Of a DNA stretch of 33,038 nucleotides, positions 15,900-22,926 are shown piece by piece (the first letter of the stretch is position 1; every line of letters begins with the position of its first letter). Under the pieces are notes generated by a model. The model saw nothing but the letters and a program-made list of their open reading frames with translations. It had not been told where the DNA came from and searched no databases. The position numbers were made by a program, and so were the translations under genes. This DNA is from a virus. The stretch lies in the IMG/VR virus record IMGVR_UViG_3300037508_000609, positions 1 to 33,038 of that record. One strand, given 5' to 3'.

Positions 15900-16673
15900 T
15901 CTTGTAAACGGTGCTATCTTTGGCAGACTTTGCCGACTGCGCTGCTGTGTTCAGCCGTTCAGTCCTTGCCCTGTCCTTTTCTGTTTGGAAACTGACCGCA
16001 TTGAGAAACTCAACAAGTGGCATGTTCAAAAAGAAATCCCACTTGGTGCGGTCACCCCCTGCAATGTTGTCCACCATTTTCAGCCAACTGATGGCCGGGC
16101 GGTCTTTTCTTCGGCTATCTTCTTCAACTTCTCCACTTCCTGCTCTAAAAATACTTGGGTAGCTTCGAGTAATTCCGGCAAGCATAGAGAAAAAAAAAGC
16201 GTGTAGGCGTATGCAAACGATATCGGCATCTTCTCCCTGAACTGGGTAGCAATCTTTTCAAAGTCATCTGTCTTGACTTCCTTGCGCTTTGGTGGGAATA
16301 TCCGGTAAGGAACGCACAGGGCTGCCATAATCATGTGAAGGTTCTGCACCCATTTGTCCTTTTCAGCAAACAAGTCCTGCACCATGATAAACTGGTGGGC
16401 TTGTAAGTGATGCTGATTGGCTGCGAATTTATACAGCGTGTTGCCGATACGGAAGCTACCCACGTTTTTTGCGGTGGGTAATTCTGCCATGAATGCAGGT
16501 TTACTCAATGCGGCTGTGATGTCCACAATGCGCATCTCCTCAATTATGTCCAGTTTTTTTCCTGATAAAATGGACAATGTTTTGAGCTGATTGTCAAAGC
16601 TCGGCTCGGTCAATAGCTGCAATTCCTGAAACTGCGCTATGCTTATTTCATTCCAATTCTTTGGTAATTTCAT
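15874..16673 (-). CDS. Tail assembly chaperone, -1 frameshift product (gpGT-like)
   Basis: A -1 shift on the T9 run at 16190-16198 joins the first 161 codons of the 16673-16080 gene to 105 codons of the overlapping frame ending at 15874, giving about 266 residues. The added part includes SWLKMVDNIAGGDRTKWDFF and PLVEFLNAVSFQTEKDR, which resembles the T domain of tail chaperones that recruits the tape measure. The direction, the overlapping layout and the open second frame through the slip site all agree with a lambda G/GT arrangement. The second frame could also start alone at ATG 16077. In this genome the pair lies away from the tape measure gene, which is unusual. Confidence 0.7.
16080..16673 (-). 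CDS. Tail assembly chaperone (gpG-like)
   Basis: 197 residues from ATG 16673; a GTG at 16691 would add six. It begins MKLPKNWNEISIAQFQELQL, has LSILSGKKLDIIEEMRIVDI near 32-51, YKFAANQHHLQAHQFIMVQD near 78-97 and a helical end (EVEKLKKIAEEKTARPSVG). This is the pattern of the zero-frame tail chaperone in Bacteroidota phages, which coats the tape measure during tail assembly. It follows terL and precedes other tail genes. The run of nine T in codons 159-162 is the slip site for the longer product. Confidence 0.7.
   Translation of the reverse strand: MKLPKNWNEISIAQFQELQLLTEPSFDNQLKTLSILSGKKLDIIEEMRIVDITAALSKPAFMAELPTAKNVGSFRIGNTLYKFAANQHHLQAHQFIMVQDLFAEKDKWVQNLHMIMAALCVPYRIFPPKRKEVKTDDFEKIATQFREKMPISFAYAYTLFFSLCLPELLEATQVFLEQEVEKLKKIAEEKTARPSVG
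16190..16198 (-). other. Slippery run for -1 ribosomal frameshift
   Basis: On the minus strand the zero-frame codons are CTT TTT TTT TCT, so the heptamer T TTT TTT fits X XXY YYZ. The -1 frame is open across the run and for 105 codons beyond. CTCTA just downstream can pair with TAGAG at 16143-16147, with GCTT/AAGC inside, a possible stimulating stem. Confidence 0.65.
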
Positions 16674-16746
16674 TTTACTATTTTGTACCACAAATGTATG
16701 GCTGTTGTTTTGATTATTTCGTATATGGCTATGGTAAAGAGTATTT

Positions 16747-17934
16747 TCATATTATGACAAACACCCCTTTCTTATTCTTTTGGCTGCAATACCGGGCAAG
16801 TGCCAACGCACAAACAGCGTCATCGTGCAACCCTGATGGTGCAGAATAACGCAACCCGGTTGCCGTGTGTTCAAATTCAAAGTTACGCATCTCGTCTGCG
16901 ATTATTCCTTCGGGAAACTTAATCAGTCCAGCATGGACATCGGCTGTCAACTGCTCCATCATTTGCTGCTTTGATACCGATGTGAACTTCACCCCAACGG
17001 AACGTGGACAATGCCGTTGTATCTTTTCAACAATCGGGTCACCTACTCCCGTGCTATCGATTGCCGCAGGGGTCTGCCCTACTACACGAATGATGTGCTG
17101 TTCGGTCTGCGCCCAGTCCTTTTGAAAGCGGTCAAAATAGCAGACACGGTATTCAGCATCTAAACCAATTATGACCGTGTAGTCCGAATACTTTGCAAGG
17201 TCAATGCCGTACCACTCAACAGGTGCGGTGGAAATCGGGGCGATGCACTGCGAAATATAAGACAATCCAAACGGGTTGCTGCCATCTTCGGTTGGTTCGG
17301 CAAGGTATAACTCGCTGAATATGTGCTGCGGCAAGTCACGTTTGGCCTGTTCTACTTCCTCTAATTTAAGCACACCTGCATTGACTGCGTCATAAGCGGT
17401 TATTTTGAAAAAGCCGTAGTTCGGCTCACCCATCCTTGCCCGTTCACTCAACCTGTAACCCCAGTTCTTTTTGCCCTTTACGTTACCGATTAGCTTTGCC
17501 TTGCCCTCGGTTTTGGTCAGGGTAGAACGCAGGGCATACCACGCATCCTCTCTCGCCCGTGTGAACTCATCAAACACCGCAGCATAGACATCGTCACCAT
17601 AAAGGTTGTCGGGCTTGTCTGCTGATTTAAATTCAATTATCCCCCCGGTTGGAAGTGTCAATCGTAACTTGCTTTCATTGACCTTAAAAAAGTCACGCAC
17701 GGTCACTTGGTTACGCATCCGCCTGAATGCGATTTCCGCTTGTTGGTAAACGGGTGCAACCCACCAAACAGATTGATTTTCTTTTAGCTTCAATGCCTGT
17801 TCAAATAGCCAAATGATGTGACTTGCTGTCTTGCCTACTTTCGTGGCAGCAGCGGTAACGGTGTACCTATCTGGGCTGTCTAAAATCGCCCGTTGGTAAT
17901 CCGTTACGAATGGCCGGGTATAGCTAATGTGCAT
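16747..17934 (-). CDS. terL: Terminase large subunit
   Basis: 395 residues. The ATPase domain has Walker A AATKVGKT (29-36) and a Walker B region VYAAVFDEF (116-124). The nuclease domain has GIDLAKYSDYT (243-253), AIDSTGVGDP (291-300) and a late HDD (370-372), the three acidic clusters of the RNase H-like fold. It packages phage DNA into the prohead through the portal and cuts the concatemer. It overlaps the glycosyltransferase gene by 31 bases. Length is at the short end for TerL but all motifs are present. Confidence 0.92.
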   Translation of the reverse strand: MHISYTRPFVTDYQRAILDSPDRYTVTAAATKVGKTASHIIWLFEQALKLKENQSVWWVAPVYQQAEIAFRRMRNQVTVRDFFKVNESKLRLTLPTGGIIEFKSADKPDNLYGDDVYAAVFDEFTRAREDAWYALRSTLTKTEGKAKLIGNVKGKKNWGYRLSERARMGEPNYGFFKITAYDAVNAGVLKLEEVEQAKRDLPQHIFSELYLAEPTEDGSNPFGLSYISQCIAPISTAPVEWYGIDLAKYSDYTVIIGLDAEYRVCYFDRFQKDWAQTEQHIIRVVGQTPAAIDSTGVGDPIVEKIQRHCPRSVGVKFTSVSKQQMMEQLTADVHAGLIKFPEGIIADEMRNFEFEHTATGLRYSAPSGLHDDAVCALALARYCSQKNKKGVFVII

Positions 17935-18962
17935 TGATAAAATTCCAGTCTGTCTTTGTTTATGGCTTCAAGGTTGTGGTGTTCGTTGCAGTAGATTTTA
18001 TTGGCTTCACCCCTGATTTGGTTTGCAATCGGTTGGCTTTCCATTGCCTGTTTCATGGCTTTATACCATTCATCAGGTGTGTTCAAACAGAACTTCACCC
18101 CGGCATTATTAAGGTGTTGCAGGTATGGTTCAACTCCCGATGCAATCACTGGCAATCCATACGCAGCCGCTTCGATTATTTTCAGCTCACTCTTGCAGCT
18201 ATTCCACTCGTTCTGTTCCAATGGGGCTAACGCACAATCAAACAGGCGGTAGAAATTGCCGTATTCGTTTGGCTGCTGTGCATGGCTGACCAACACCTGT
18301 GGCCGCAGTACCGGATTGTTGCCGTTAAACTTATACAGGATGCTATCCCAGATATAATTGTTTGCCATCCACCCACACAAAACAAAGCGGACATTGTCAT
18401 GCTCATTGCAGATGCGTTCGATTGCTTCTGATAGTATCATGATGTCATTGCTGTGGGTAAGTCCACCCACCCAGCCAAAGGTGAAGTATTCCCGTTCCTG
18501 CGGTGTGGCTAACCATTGGTCGTCTGTAAGGTCAAGTGCATTCGGCAGAACCTGCACATTGCAGTTGTACTTCGCTATCTTTTGGGCAAGATAGTCTGTG
18601 GTCGTGGTCACACCATCGGCATACCGGATCCCGTCAATAATTTGCTGTTTCAGTTTATGCTCTCGGAAGTACTTATAGGTCGGGTGGTGTTTCGCCAATA
18701 CCCAATAGTCGTCAATGTCCACGATGTATTTGATATTGTTCTTTGCCAAATAGTGAAGTATCTCGTAGTGGTTCTCTCCCAGCCATCTGTTGAAGATGAC
18801 AAGGTCGTAGTTTGATAAATGTGGTATTCCATTGCGTTCAAAGTTTTGGCTTATGCTGACCGTGATGTCATCAGGGTAATCAATTTGCAATCGTTTCAGG
18901 GGTGTATACAGGCGGTGGTATTCAACTCCACCCATGCCTTCCCATAGGGCTAATACTTTCAT
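17904..18962 (-). CDS. Glycosyltransferase, GT-B fold (GT4-like)
   Basis: 352 residues. The N-terminal half has MKVLALWEGMGGVEYHRLY and DLVIFNRWLGENHYEIL; the C-terminal half has FGWVGGLTHSNDI (~162) and the donor-binding pattern SELKIIEAAAYGLPVIASGV (~262-281), typical of GT4-like enzymes that use nucleotide sugars. The target could be a virion protein, phage DNA or a host surface sugar. It lies between the two terminase genes, an odd place for a tailoring enzyme. The upstream 45-aa gene overlaps its ATG as ATGA, and a Shine-Dalgarno-like AAGGAG precedes it. Confidence 0.75.
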   Translation of the reverse strand: MKVLALWEGMGGVEYHRLYTPLKRLQIDYPDDITVSISQNFERNGIPHLSNYDLVIFNRWLGENHYEILHYLAKNNIKYIVDIDDYWVLAKHHPTYKYFREHKLKQQIIDGIRYADGVTTTTDYLAQKIAKYNCNVQVLPNALDLTDDQWLATPQEREYFTFGWVGGLTHSNDIMILSEAIERICNEHDNVRFVLCGWMANNYIWDSILYKFNGNNPVLRPQVLVSHAQQPNEYGNFYRLFDCALAPLEQNEWNSCKSELKIIEAAAYGLPVIASGVEPYLQHLNNAGVKFCLNTPDEWYKAMKQAMESQPIANQIRGEANKIYCNEHHNLEAINKDRLEFYQCTLAIPGHS

Positions 18963-19096
18963 TTCATCATCTCCTTTATTTCTGCAAATAGCCGCCTGAT
19001 TTCGGGTGACTTGATTTTTAGACAGGCAACCTGTAATTTTATTGTGCGCCTTTCTTTCGTGCGTTTCAGCCGTCTTCTTTGTGCTGTATATTTCAT
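18959..19096 (-). CDS. 45-aa highly basic protein
   Basis: Reads MKYTAQRRRLKRTKERRTIK, then a helical stretch PEIRRLFAEIKEMMK. About one third of residues are Arg or Lys, so nucleic-acid binding is possible. Its ATG overlaps the stop of the 63-aa gene as ATGA and its own stop overlaps the start of the glycosyltransferase gene as ATGA. This tight coupling on both sides is the main support for a real gene. Function is unknown. Confidence 0.7.
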   Translation of the reverse strand: MKYTAQRRRLKRTKERRTIKLQVACLKIKSPEIRRLFAEIKEMMK

Positions 19097-19284
19097 TCGT
19101 ATGTTTCTGTGAAGTATTCGTATGCGTTCAGGTCATCGTCAATCATGGTGGCGTTGACCGCATCTATAATCTGTTGCCGTTCCATTTCTTTGGCCTTGTT
19201 TATTACCGCAGTTGCCTGTTCAATAGATAAACTTTCTTTCAGGTTTTCAAGCAACCATTCAACTGCTGTCTGTTTATTGCCCAT
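19093..19284 (-). CDS. Small conserved phage protein with KQTAVEWL motif
   Basis: 63 residues: KQTAVEWLLENL near the start, then INKAKEMERQQIIDAVNATM and an acidic end. The same layout (KQTAVGWLVEQL, AKEMEKQQMIEFGYA) appears in the 90-aa gene at 29552-29824 on the other strand, so the two are distant paralogues. I recall such small helical proteins in many Bacteroidota phages without a known role. It overlaps the small terminase gene by 11 bases. Confidence 0.65.
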   Translation of the reverse strand: MGNKQTAVEWLLENLKESLSIEQATAVINKAKEMERQQIIDAVNATMIDDDLNAYEYFTETYE

Positions 19285-19633
19285 CCAGATTCAGTGTGAT
19301 TTTTATTTCGCCTGTGACCGTTTGATTTACATCGGCCGTTTCTTTTGGTTTGCCGTAAACACGGGATAGCAAAGTTTCAATCGAATACAAGCTGCCTTTC
19401 TCTAATGACTTCCGCATGGCATTGGCAATGGTCTTTTCTAACACCGTTGCCTTGGGGTTCTGCCATACCTCTTTGAGTTCATCCAAGTCCATTGACAACA
19501 TCGCCTGAATGGTGTCGTTTATTTCGGCAAGTTTGTAGCCCTGTTCTTTCAATAAACTGACGTACTTTTTGGGTCTGCCTTTTGGATTGCCGCTGACACC
19601 CTTTTCAAATTTTTTCAAATTTTGTTCGTTCAC
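19274..19633 (-). CDS. Terminase small subunit-like protein
   Basis: 119 residues with FEKGVSGNPKGRPKKYVSLL near the N-terminus; GNPKGRPK is the mark of a DUF5681-like family usually next to TerL and taken as a small terminase. The middle is helical (NATMRKS-type helices, IETLLSRVYGKPKETADV). It would recognise phage DNA and start packaging. The start is GTG at 19633. Three other genes lie between it and terL, which is more than usual. Confidence 0.7.
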   Translation of the reverse strand: MNEQNLKKFEKGVSGNPKGRPKKYVSLLKEQGYKLAEINDTIQAMLSMDLDELKEVWQNPKATVLEKTIANAMRKSLEKGSLYSIETLLSRVYGKPKETADVNQTVTGEIKITLNLDGQ

Positions 19634-19635
19634 TG

Positions 19636-19665
19636 TTGTTTCTTTGTTTTTTTTGATTATCTTTG
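19636..19665 (+). promoter_or_regulatory. Promoter of the tRNA-like gene
   Basis: TTG at 19636-19638, 19 bases, then TATCTTTG at 19658-19665, a full match to the Bacteroidota consensus. It points right, against the surrounding genes. The expected start (~19670) is six bases before the tRNA-like fold. Confidence 0.75.
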
Positions 19666-19675
19666 TCGCATATAA

Positions 19676-19746
19676 GCGGTGATAGTGTAATTGGTAACAC
19701 GCTAAACATCCAGTTTAGAATTGGAGTTCGAACCTACCTCACCGCT
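19676..19746 (+). tRNA. Degenerate tRNA-like RNA (closest to tRNA-Gly(UCC))
   Basis: The acceptor stem GCGGTGA/TCACCGC pairs perfectly, T8 and A9 are present, the D stem GTGT/ACAC encloses AATTGGTA, the anticodon stem CTAAA/TTTAG is perfect, and the T loop is TTCGAAC. Odd points: position 33 is A instead of U, the T stem has two mismatches, the variable loop is only three bases, and CCA is not encoded. The loop CATCCAG would give anticodon UCC. It has its own promoter and terminator and runs antisense to the last ~14 codons of the Mom-like gene. It may be a weak tRNA, a decoy or an antisense RNA. Confidence 0.55.
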
Positions 19747-20460
19747 CAAATTAGCCCTGCGTTCTTGCAGGGTTATTTTTTGCCCCTTATACATACCTGC
19801 TCCCATTTCATCTATTTTACTGAAAGGTAAAATAGGAACGGTTATTTTGCAGGTTTTATCAATTAGGTAAATGTATTTTAATTGTTTACCGAGTAATGGT
19901 TTACCTTTTAATACATCCACCATATATTTTTTAGCATTGCCATAACCACTTTCTAACATCTTTTTTCTTAATGCTCCGTGCTGTCCACCTTGTAATCCCA
20001 TTAAATGTAAAGTTTCTCCATTTGGAAGTTGATATATTTGTTTGCTTTCATTAATATTTGTTAAAACAAAACCACTTGCCCGGTATATTGTGCCATCACC
20101 ACATTGCGTTGCATCGGCAAAGCTGATAACCCATTTTATATGTGGAGCATTTTTTTTGATAAGCAATAAACAAATTTTAATAAACCTACTTTCAGTGTTT
20201 TTAGGTGTGCCGTCAATACACACCAAACGGTTTAATTCTAAAAAATCGTTCCATTTGGTATTTTCAACGATATGCAAATGTAGATATTTATTTATAGGTC
20301 TTCCCCATTGTGCAACACCTATCATTTTATTATCTAAAAAAGCACCAAAGCAAATTAAACCAGTTGCAGCAACCTTTCCGCTGTAATGGTGCTGCTTTAC
20401 AAATTCATTGGCAATCTTTGACGGGATAACCTTTACAATTATTTCTTTTGCTCTGCCCAT
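19702..20460 (-). CDS. Mom-like DNA modification protein (GNAT-type)
   Basis: 252 residues. The pattern ANEFVKQHHYSGK (~18-30), FGAFLDNKMIGVAQWGRP (~38-55), LELNRLVCIDGTPKNTESRF (~73-92), WVISFADATQCGDGTIYRASGF (~109-130) matches phage Mom and related acetyltransferase-fold proteins. Mom of phage Mu modifies adenines in phage DNA to block restriction. The gene is visibly richer in A and T than its neighbours, which hints at recent transfer. Its last ~27 codons overlap an antisense terminator and tRNA-like gene, so the C-terminus may be a late addition. It overlaps the ParB-like gene by 22 bases. Confidence 0.75.
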   Translation of the reverse strand: MGRAKEIIVKVIPSKIANEFVKQHHYSGKVAATGLICFGAFLDNKMIGVAQWGRPINKYLHLHIVENTKWNDFLELNRLVCIDGTPKNTESRFIKICLLLIKKNAPHIKWVISFADATQCGDGTIYRASGFVLTNINESKQIYQLPNGETLHLMGLQGGQHGALRKKMLESGYGNAKKYMVDVLKGKPLLGKQLKYIYLIDKTCKITVPILPFSKIDEMGAGMYKGQKITLQERRANLSGEVGSNSNSKLDV

Positions 20461-21041
20461 TGCATTATGATTAAATACAGCGCATTTCCGTTGCTGTTTT
20501 CGTTGCCAAAGGTTTCGGAGTATTTATACTCATTAGTCAACTTTATATCAGAAATGGCCATTTTTATCTGCTCCGCTTGTTCGTCTGCCAATGTGAATGT
20601 CATTTGCTGAAATGGTGCTTTATCCCCATCGGGCAAACTAAATTCAGTTCCTAACTCATCTGTATCAACTTTGAAACCGGGCAAGTCCAATCCCCACGCT
20701 TCTAACTGCTGTGCATCCCATTCGTTTGCAAGTGCATTCCAATCCCACTCACCGAAGCCCACATTGTCTTTAATCAGGAATTGCGCACGTTGTTCCTCTG
20801 TCCATTCGTCTGCGAGAATAATCGGTATCTCCTTTGCACCAATATCCGACAATGCTTTCAGTCGCATATTGCCACCCAGCACGATATAATGGTCACCCTC
20901 GGTATAGCAAACCAAGGGCCGCTTTTCCAGCATTTCAGGAAAGTCAATAATTGACTGCTTTAACTTTGCGAACTTTTCATCCCGAATGACACGGGGATTG
21001 TTCGGGTTTGGTCGAACCTGTGTTAATTTAACCCACTGCAT
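20439..21041 (-). CDS. ParB-like nuclease-domain protein
   Basis: 200 residues. The N-terminal half reads as a ParB/Sulfiredoxin-like domain: VKLTQVRPNPNNPRVIRDEK (~4-23), KLKQSIIDFPEM, GDHYIVLGGNMRLKALSDIG (~49-68), where GGNMR matches the GxxRR-type motif. Phage versions bind or nick DNA and often sit beside methyltransferase genes. Residues ~100-135 (WDWNALANEWDAQQLEAWGLD) are also common in this phage group. It overlaps the methyltransferase gene by 14 bases. The exact activity is unknown. Confidence 0.75.
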   Translation of the reverse strand: MQWVKLTQVRPNPNNPRVIRDEKFAKLKQSIIDFPEMLEKRPLVCYTEGDHYIVLGGNMRLKALSDIGAKEIPIILADEWTEEQRAQFLIKDNVGFGEWDWNALANEWDAQQLEAWGLDLPGFKVDTDELGTEFSLPDGDKAPFQQMTFTLADEQAEQIKMAISDIKLTNEYKYSETFGNENSNGNALYLIIMQWAEQKK

Positions 21042-21645
21042 ATATTCTTACGTTTCTGTTAATGTGATTGTCAGGTTTGAAACCAAACTGCGCCATCAAA
21101 TAGTCAAGCCCTGCATGGCTGAAAATTGTGCAATGCCCCACCTTTGGTTCAATGTATTCGTCATTTTCGGTAAGCCAATCTGCAAAGGAAGTTTCAATCA
21201 TAATCTTACTTCCGGGGTGGCAGAACTCTTTTATTTCGGCTAATTCTGCAAATGGTGCGGTCAGGTGTTCTATTACCTCGGTCAGCACAATGACATCATA
21301 GTCCTTTTTAAGGGACAAAACATTGGCATAATATCCGTTATAAGGGTCATAACCATCGCAGTCAATACCAGCATCCTGCATGAATGTAACCATCAAACCA
21401 GTGCCACACCCATAATCTAAAATGGTGGGGTTATCCTTGCCTGATATTTTGCGGATGCGGTCAAGCCGGGTTTGGTTTAACTCATCGGCATTGCGTTCAT
21501 ATTCTTTGCCACCGCCAACCATGCCTGATTGGTCTAACTTTTTGCAGAAGATATTAGCCAAGTCATCGGTGTAGTATTGCACCCCATCTTTGACAAATGC
21601 CTTTTTGGCTACCTTCCCGGTGATGGGTGATTTAGTTTTGCTCAT
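21028..21645 (-). CDS. SAM-dependent methyltransferase (class I)
   Basis: 205 residues with motif I TILDYGCGTGLM (~74-85), a post-I region DGYDPYNGYY (~97-106), and YDVIVLTEVIEHL (~115-127), as in Methyltransf_23-type enzymes that use S-adenosylmethionine. The target cannot be read from the sequence; this subfamily more often acts on small molecules or sugars than on DNA bases, and no DNA methylase motif (DPPY-like) is present. Its neighbours are a GT9-like glycosyltransferase and a ParB-like protein. Confidence 0.8.
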   Translation of the reverse strand: MSKTKSPITGKVAKKAFVKDGVQYYTDDLANIFCKKLDQSGMVGGGKEYERNADELNQTRLDRIRKISGKDNPTILDYGCGTGLMVTFMQDAGIDCDGYDPYNGYYANVLSLKKDYDVIVLTEVIEHLTAPFAELAEIKEFCHPGSKIMIETSFADWLTENDEYIEPKVGHCTIFSHAGLDYLMAQFGFKPDNHINRNVRIYAVG

Positions 21646-22393
21646 ATTTTGATTTCAATATTTGTGTCAGGTTCATAATTGTCCATGCACCAAACCCATT
21701 GTCACCCGTTGGGATTACGTTGTGGGCAGTCGGGCAAATTTCAACTACTCTCGGATGCTTCATTACTTCTGCTATGGCGTAGGCCATTGACTGGTTTCCG
21801 ACAAATAACTCACAGCCCTTGATGTAGCCGCACAACTCCGCAAAGTCTTTTACTTCGATGTGAGAAATGTCGGGCAGTTTGGCCGAAATGATGCGGTATT
21901 CATCGGGCAGTCCCACGAATTTTATTTTATCCTGATATCTCCGTAGGATGCTGTAATCAAAAGTCGGGTTGTGATAACGGGCTGTGCGGTTTAAAATGAT
22001 TTGGTGGTTGCCTATTGGCTCAACTGCAAAGCTAATCGGCTCGGCAAGATTGCAGGTCAGCTCTGGGTAGATATGAAAATACCACTGGGAGATATGCCCT
22101 GTGTAATTGTGAAACTTCCTGAATAGGTTAAAATTGTAGTCGCATTTTGCGGCTTCATCTGTGATTGTGCATTTGCCTATAAAGTCGGTAGACATCAAAA
22201 GCGGCACGAGCATCTGTGCCATCTTTAAATTCATCTGCACCTTGCCCATCGGGTGATTGAAATTGTATTGTGCAGGTACATCCACCTGTAAATATAAGTG
22301 AACCTTGCTATCGTGCAACCGGGATGCTGCTCTCATTGCTGGGAGTGCATAAATCAAATCCCCTGCATTGCCGCCATGAATTATACTAACCAT
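21632..22393 (-). CDS. GT9-like glycosyltransferase
   Basis: 253 residues. HGGNAGDLIYALPAMRAASRL (~6-26) matches the N-terminal signature of heptosyltransferase-type (GT9) enzymes. CELFVGNQSMAYAIAEVMKHPRVVEICP (~194-221) matches their C-terminal donor-site motif, although the usual Asp is replaced by Asn and Gln. It may add a sugar to a host surface polymer, a virion protein or DNA. It overlaps the methyltransferase gene by 14 bases, so both are likely co-translated. Confidence 0.7.
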   Translation of the reverse strand: MVSIIHGGNAGDLIYALPAMRAASRLHDSKVHLYLQVDVPAQYNFNHPMGKVQMNLKMAQMLVPLLMSTDFIGKCTITDEAAKCDYNFNLFRKFHNYTGHISQWYFHIYPELTCNLAEPISFAVEPIGNHQIILNRTARYHNPTFDYSILRRYQDKIKFVGLPDEYRIISAKLPDISHIEVKDFAELCGYIKGCELFVGNQSMAYAIAEVMKHPRVVEICPTAHNVIPTGDNGFGAWTIMNLTQILKSKYEQN

Positions 22394-22592
22394 TGAGTGC
22401 TTCCCTATATAGTTTTTTTAGTGCATCAAACATACAACTGCGACACGCTGGGAACGGTTGGCCGTACAACTGCCTGTGCACCTCATTTAATTTGGCATAA
22501 TACCCAGCTTCAAGTGAGTAGGTGCCGGTCTTGTTTATCCTCTCAATATGCGACTTCAAGTCAAGGCAAAGTGAACGTTGTTCAGGTGTCAT
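22386..22592 (-). CDS. Small Cys-pair protein (68 aa)
   Basis: 68 residues from ATG 22592: MTPEQRSLCLDLKSHIERIN, then GYYAKLNEVHRQLYGQPFPACRSCMFDALKKLY. The CRSC pair may bind a metal. ATG 22592 is chosen over TTG 22616 because it forms an ATGA overlap with the stop of the upstream 28-aa gene. Common in Bacteroidota phages as I recall, with no known function. Confidence 0.65.
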   Translation of the reverse strand: MTPEQRSLCLDLKSHIERINKTGTYSLEAGYYAKLNEVHRQLYGQPFPACRSCMFDALKKLYREALNG

Positions 22593-22675
22593 ATACGAGT
22601 CATTATAAAGTAACAAACACAGGGTAAAACAACCCCCATAGCGATGCCAGTCAATGTGATTTCAATTAGTGTCAT
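22589..22675 (-). CDS. 28-aa membrane peptide
   Basis: Reads MTLIEITLTGIAMGVVLPCV and ends CYFIMTRI, nearly all one membrane helix. Its ATG overlaps the TGA of the 84-aa membrane gene (ATGA), and its own TGA overlaps the next start (ATGA). Two coupled junctions in one 87-base frame make a chance frame unlikely. Function is unknown; it may work with the adjacent membrane protein. Confidence 0.65.
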   Translation of the reverse strand: MTLIEITLTGIAMGVVLPCVCYFIMTRI

Positions 22676-22926
22676 AGGTATCGGTCAATTAATGCTCCAA
22701 ATATAGCACATAATGCACCATAAATAACTCCGTATAATCCAAATTCAACGCTAAACCATACCAGCCCGGTCCACCATGATAGGCAGAAACCACATTCAAA
22801 TGGTTTTATTGTCTTGCGGTAACGGCTGTCCAAGGCATAGACAAATGAAATCATCGGGGGAAAGAAGTACCTGGAAAGCAGAACGCACAATGCGGCCACT
22901 CCCAAAATGTCAGTCATCGTATTCAT
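22672..22926 (-). CDS. Membrane protein with CxxC motif (DUF1360-like)
   Basis: 84 residues: a hydrophobic N-terminal helix (ILGVAALCVLLSRYFF), a basic loop (DSRYRKTIKPF), then ECGFCLSWWTG and a C-terminal hydrophobic stretch. The CGFC-x-SWWxG pattern resembles DUF1360-type membrane proteins found in phages and bacteria. It overlaps the sigma-like gene by 17 bases. A role in superinfection control or lysis timing is possible but unsupported. Confidence 0.65.
   Translation of the reverse strand: MNTMTDILGVAALCVLLSRYFFPPMISFVYALDSRYRKTIKPFECGFCLSWWTGLVWFSVEFGLYGVIYGALCAIFGALIDRYL

Noticed and set aside
16691-16698. Leftward promoter TACATTTG before the chaperone gene
   Set aside because: The -7 element matches, but no TTG lies 19-21 bases upstream, so support is too weak to list.
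19676-19746. Phage attachment site at a tRNA 3' end
   Set aside because: The fold is nearly whole and has its own promoter and terminator, and there is no integrase in the unit.
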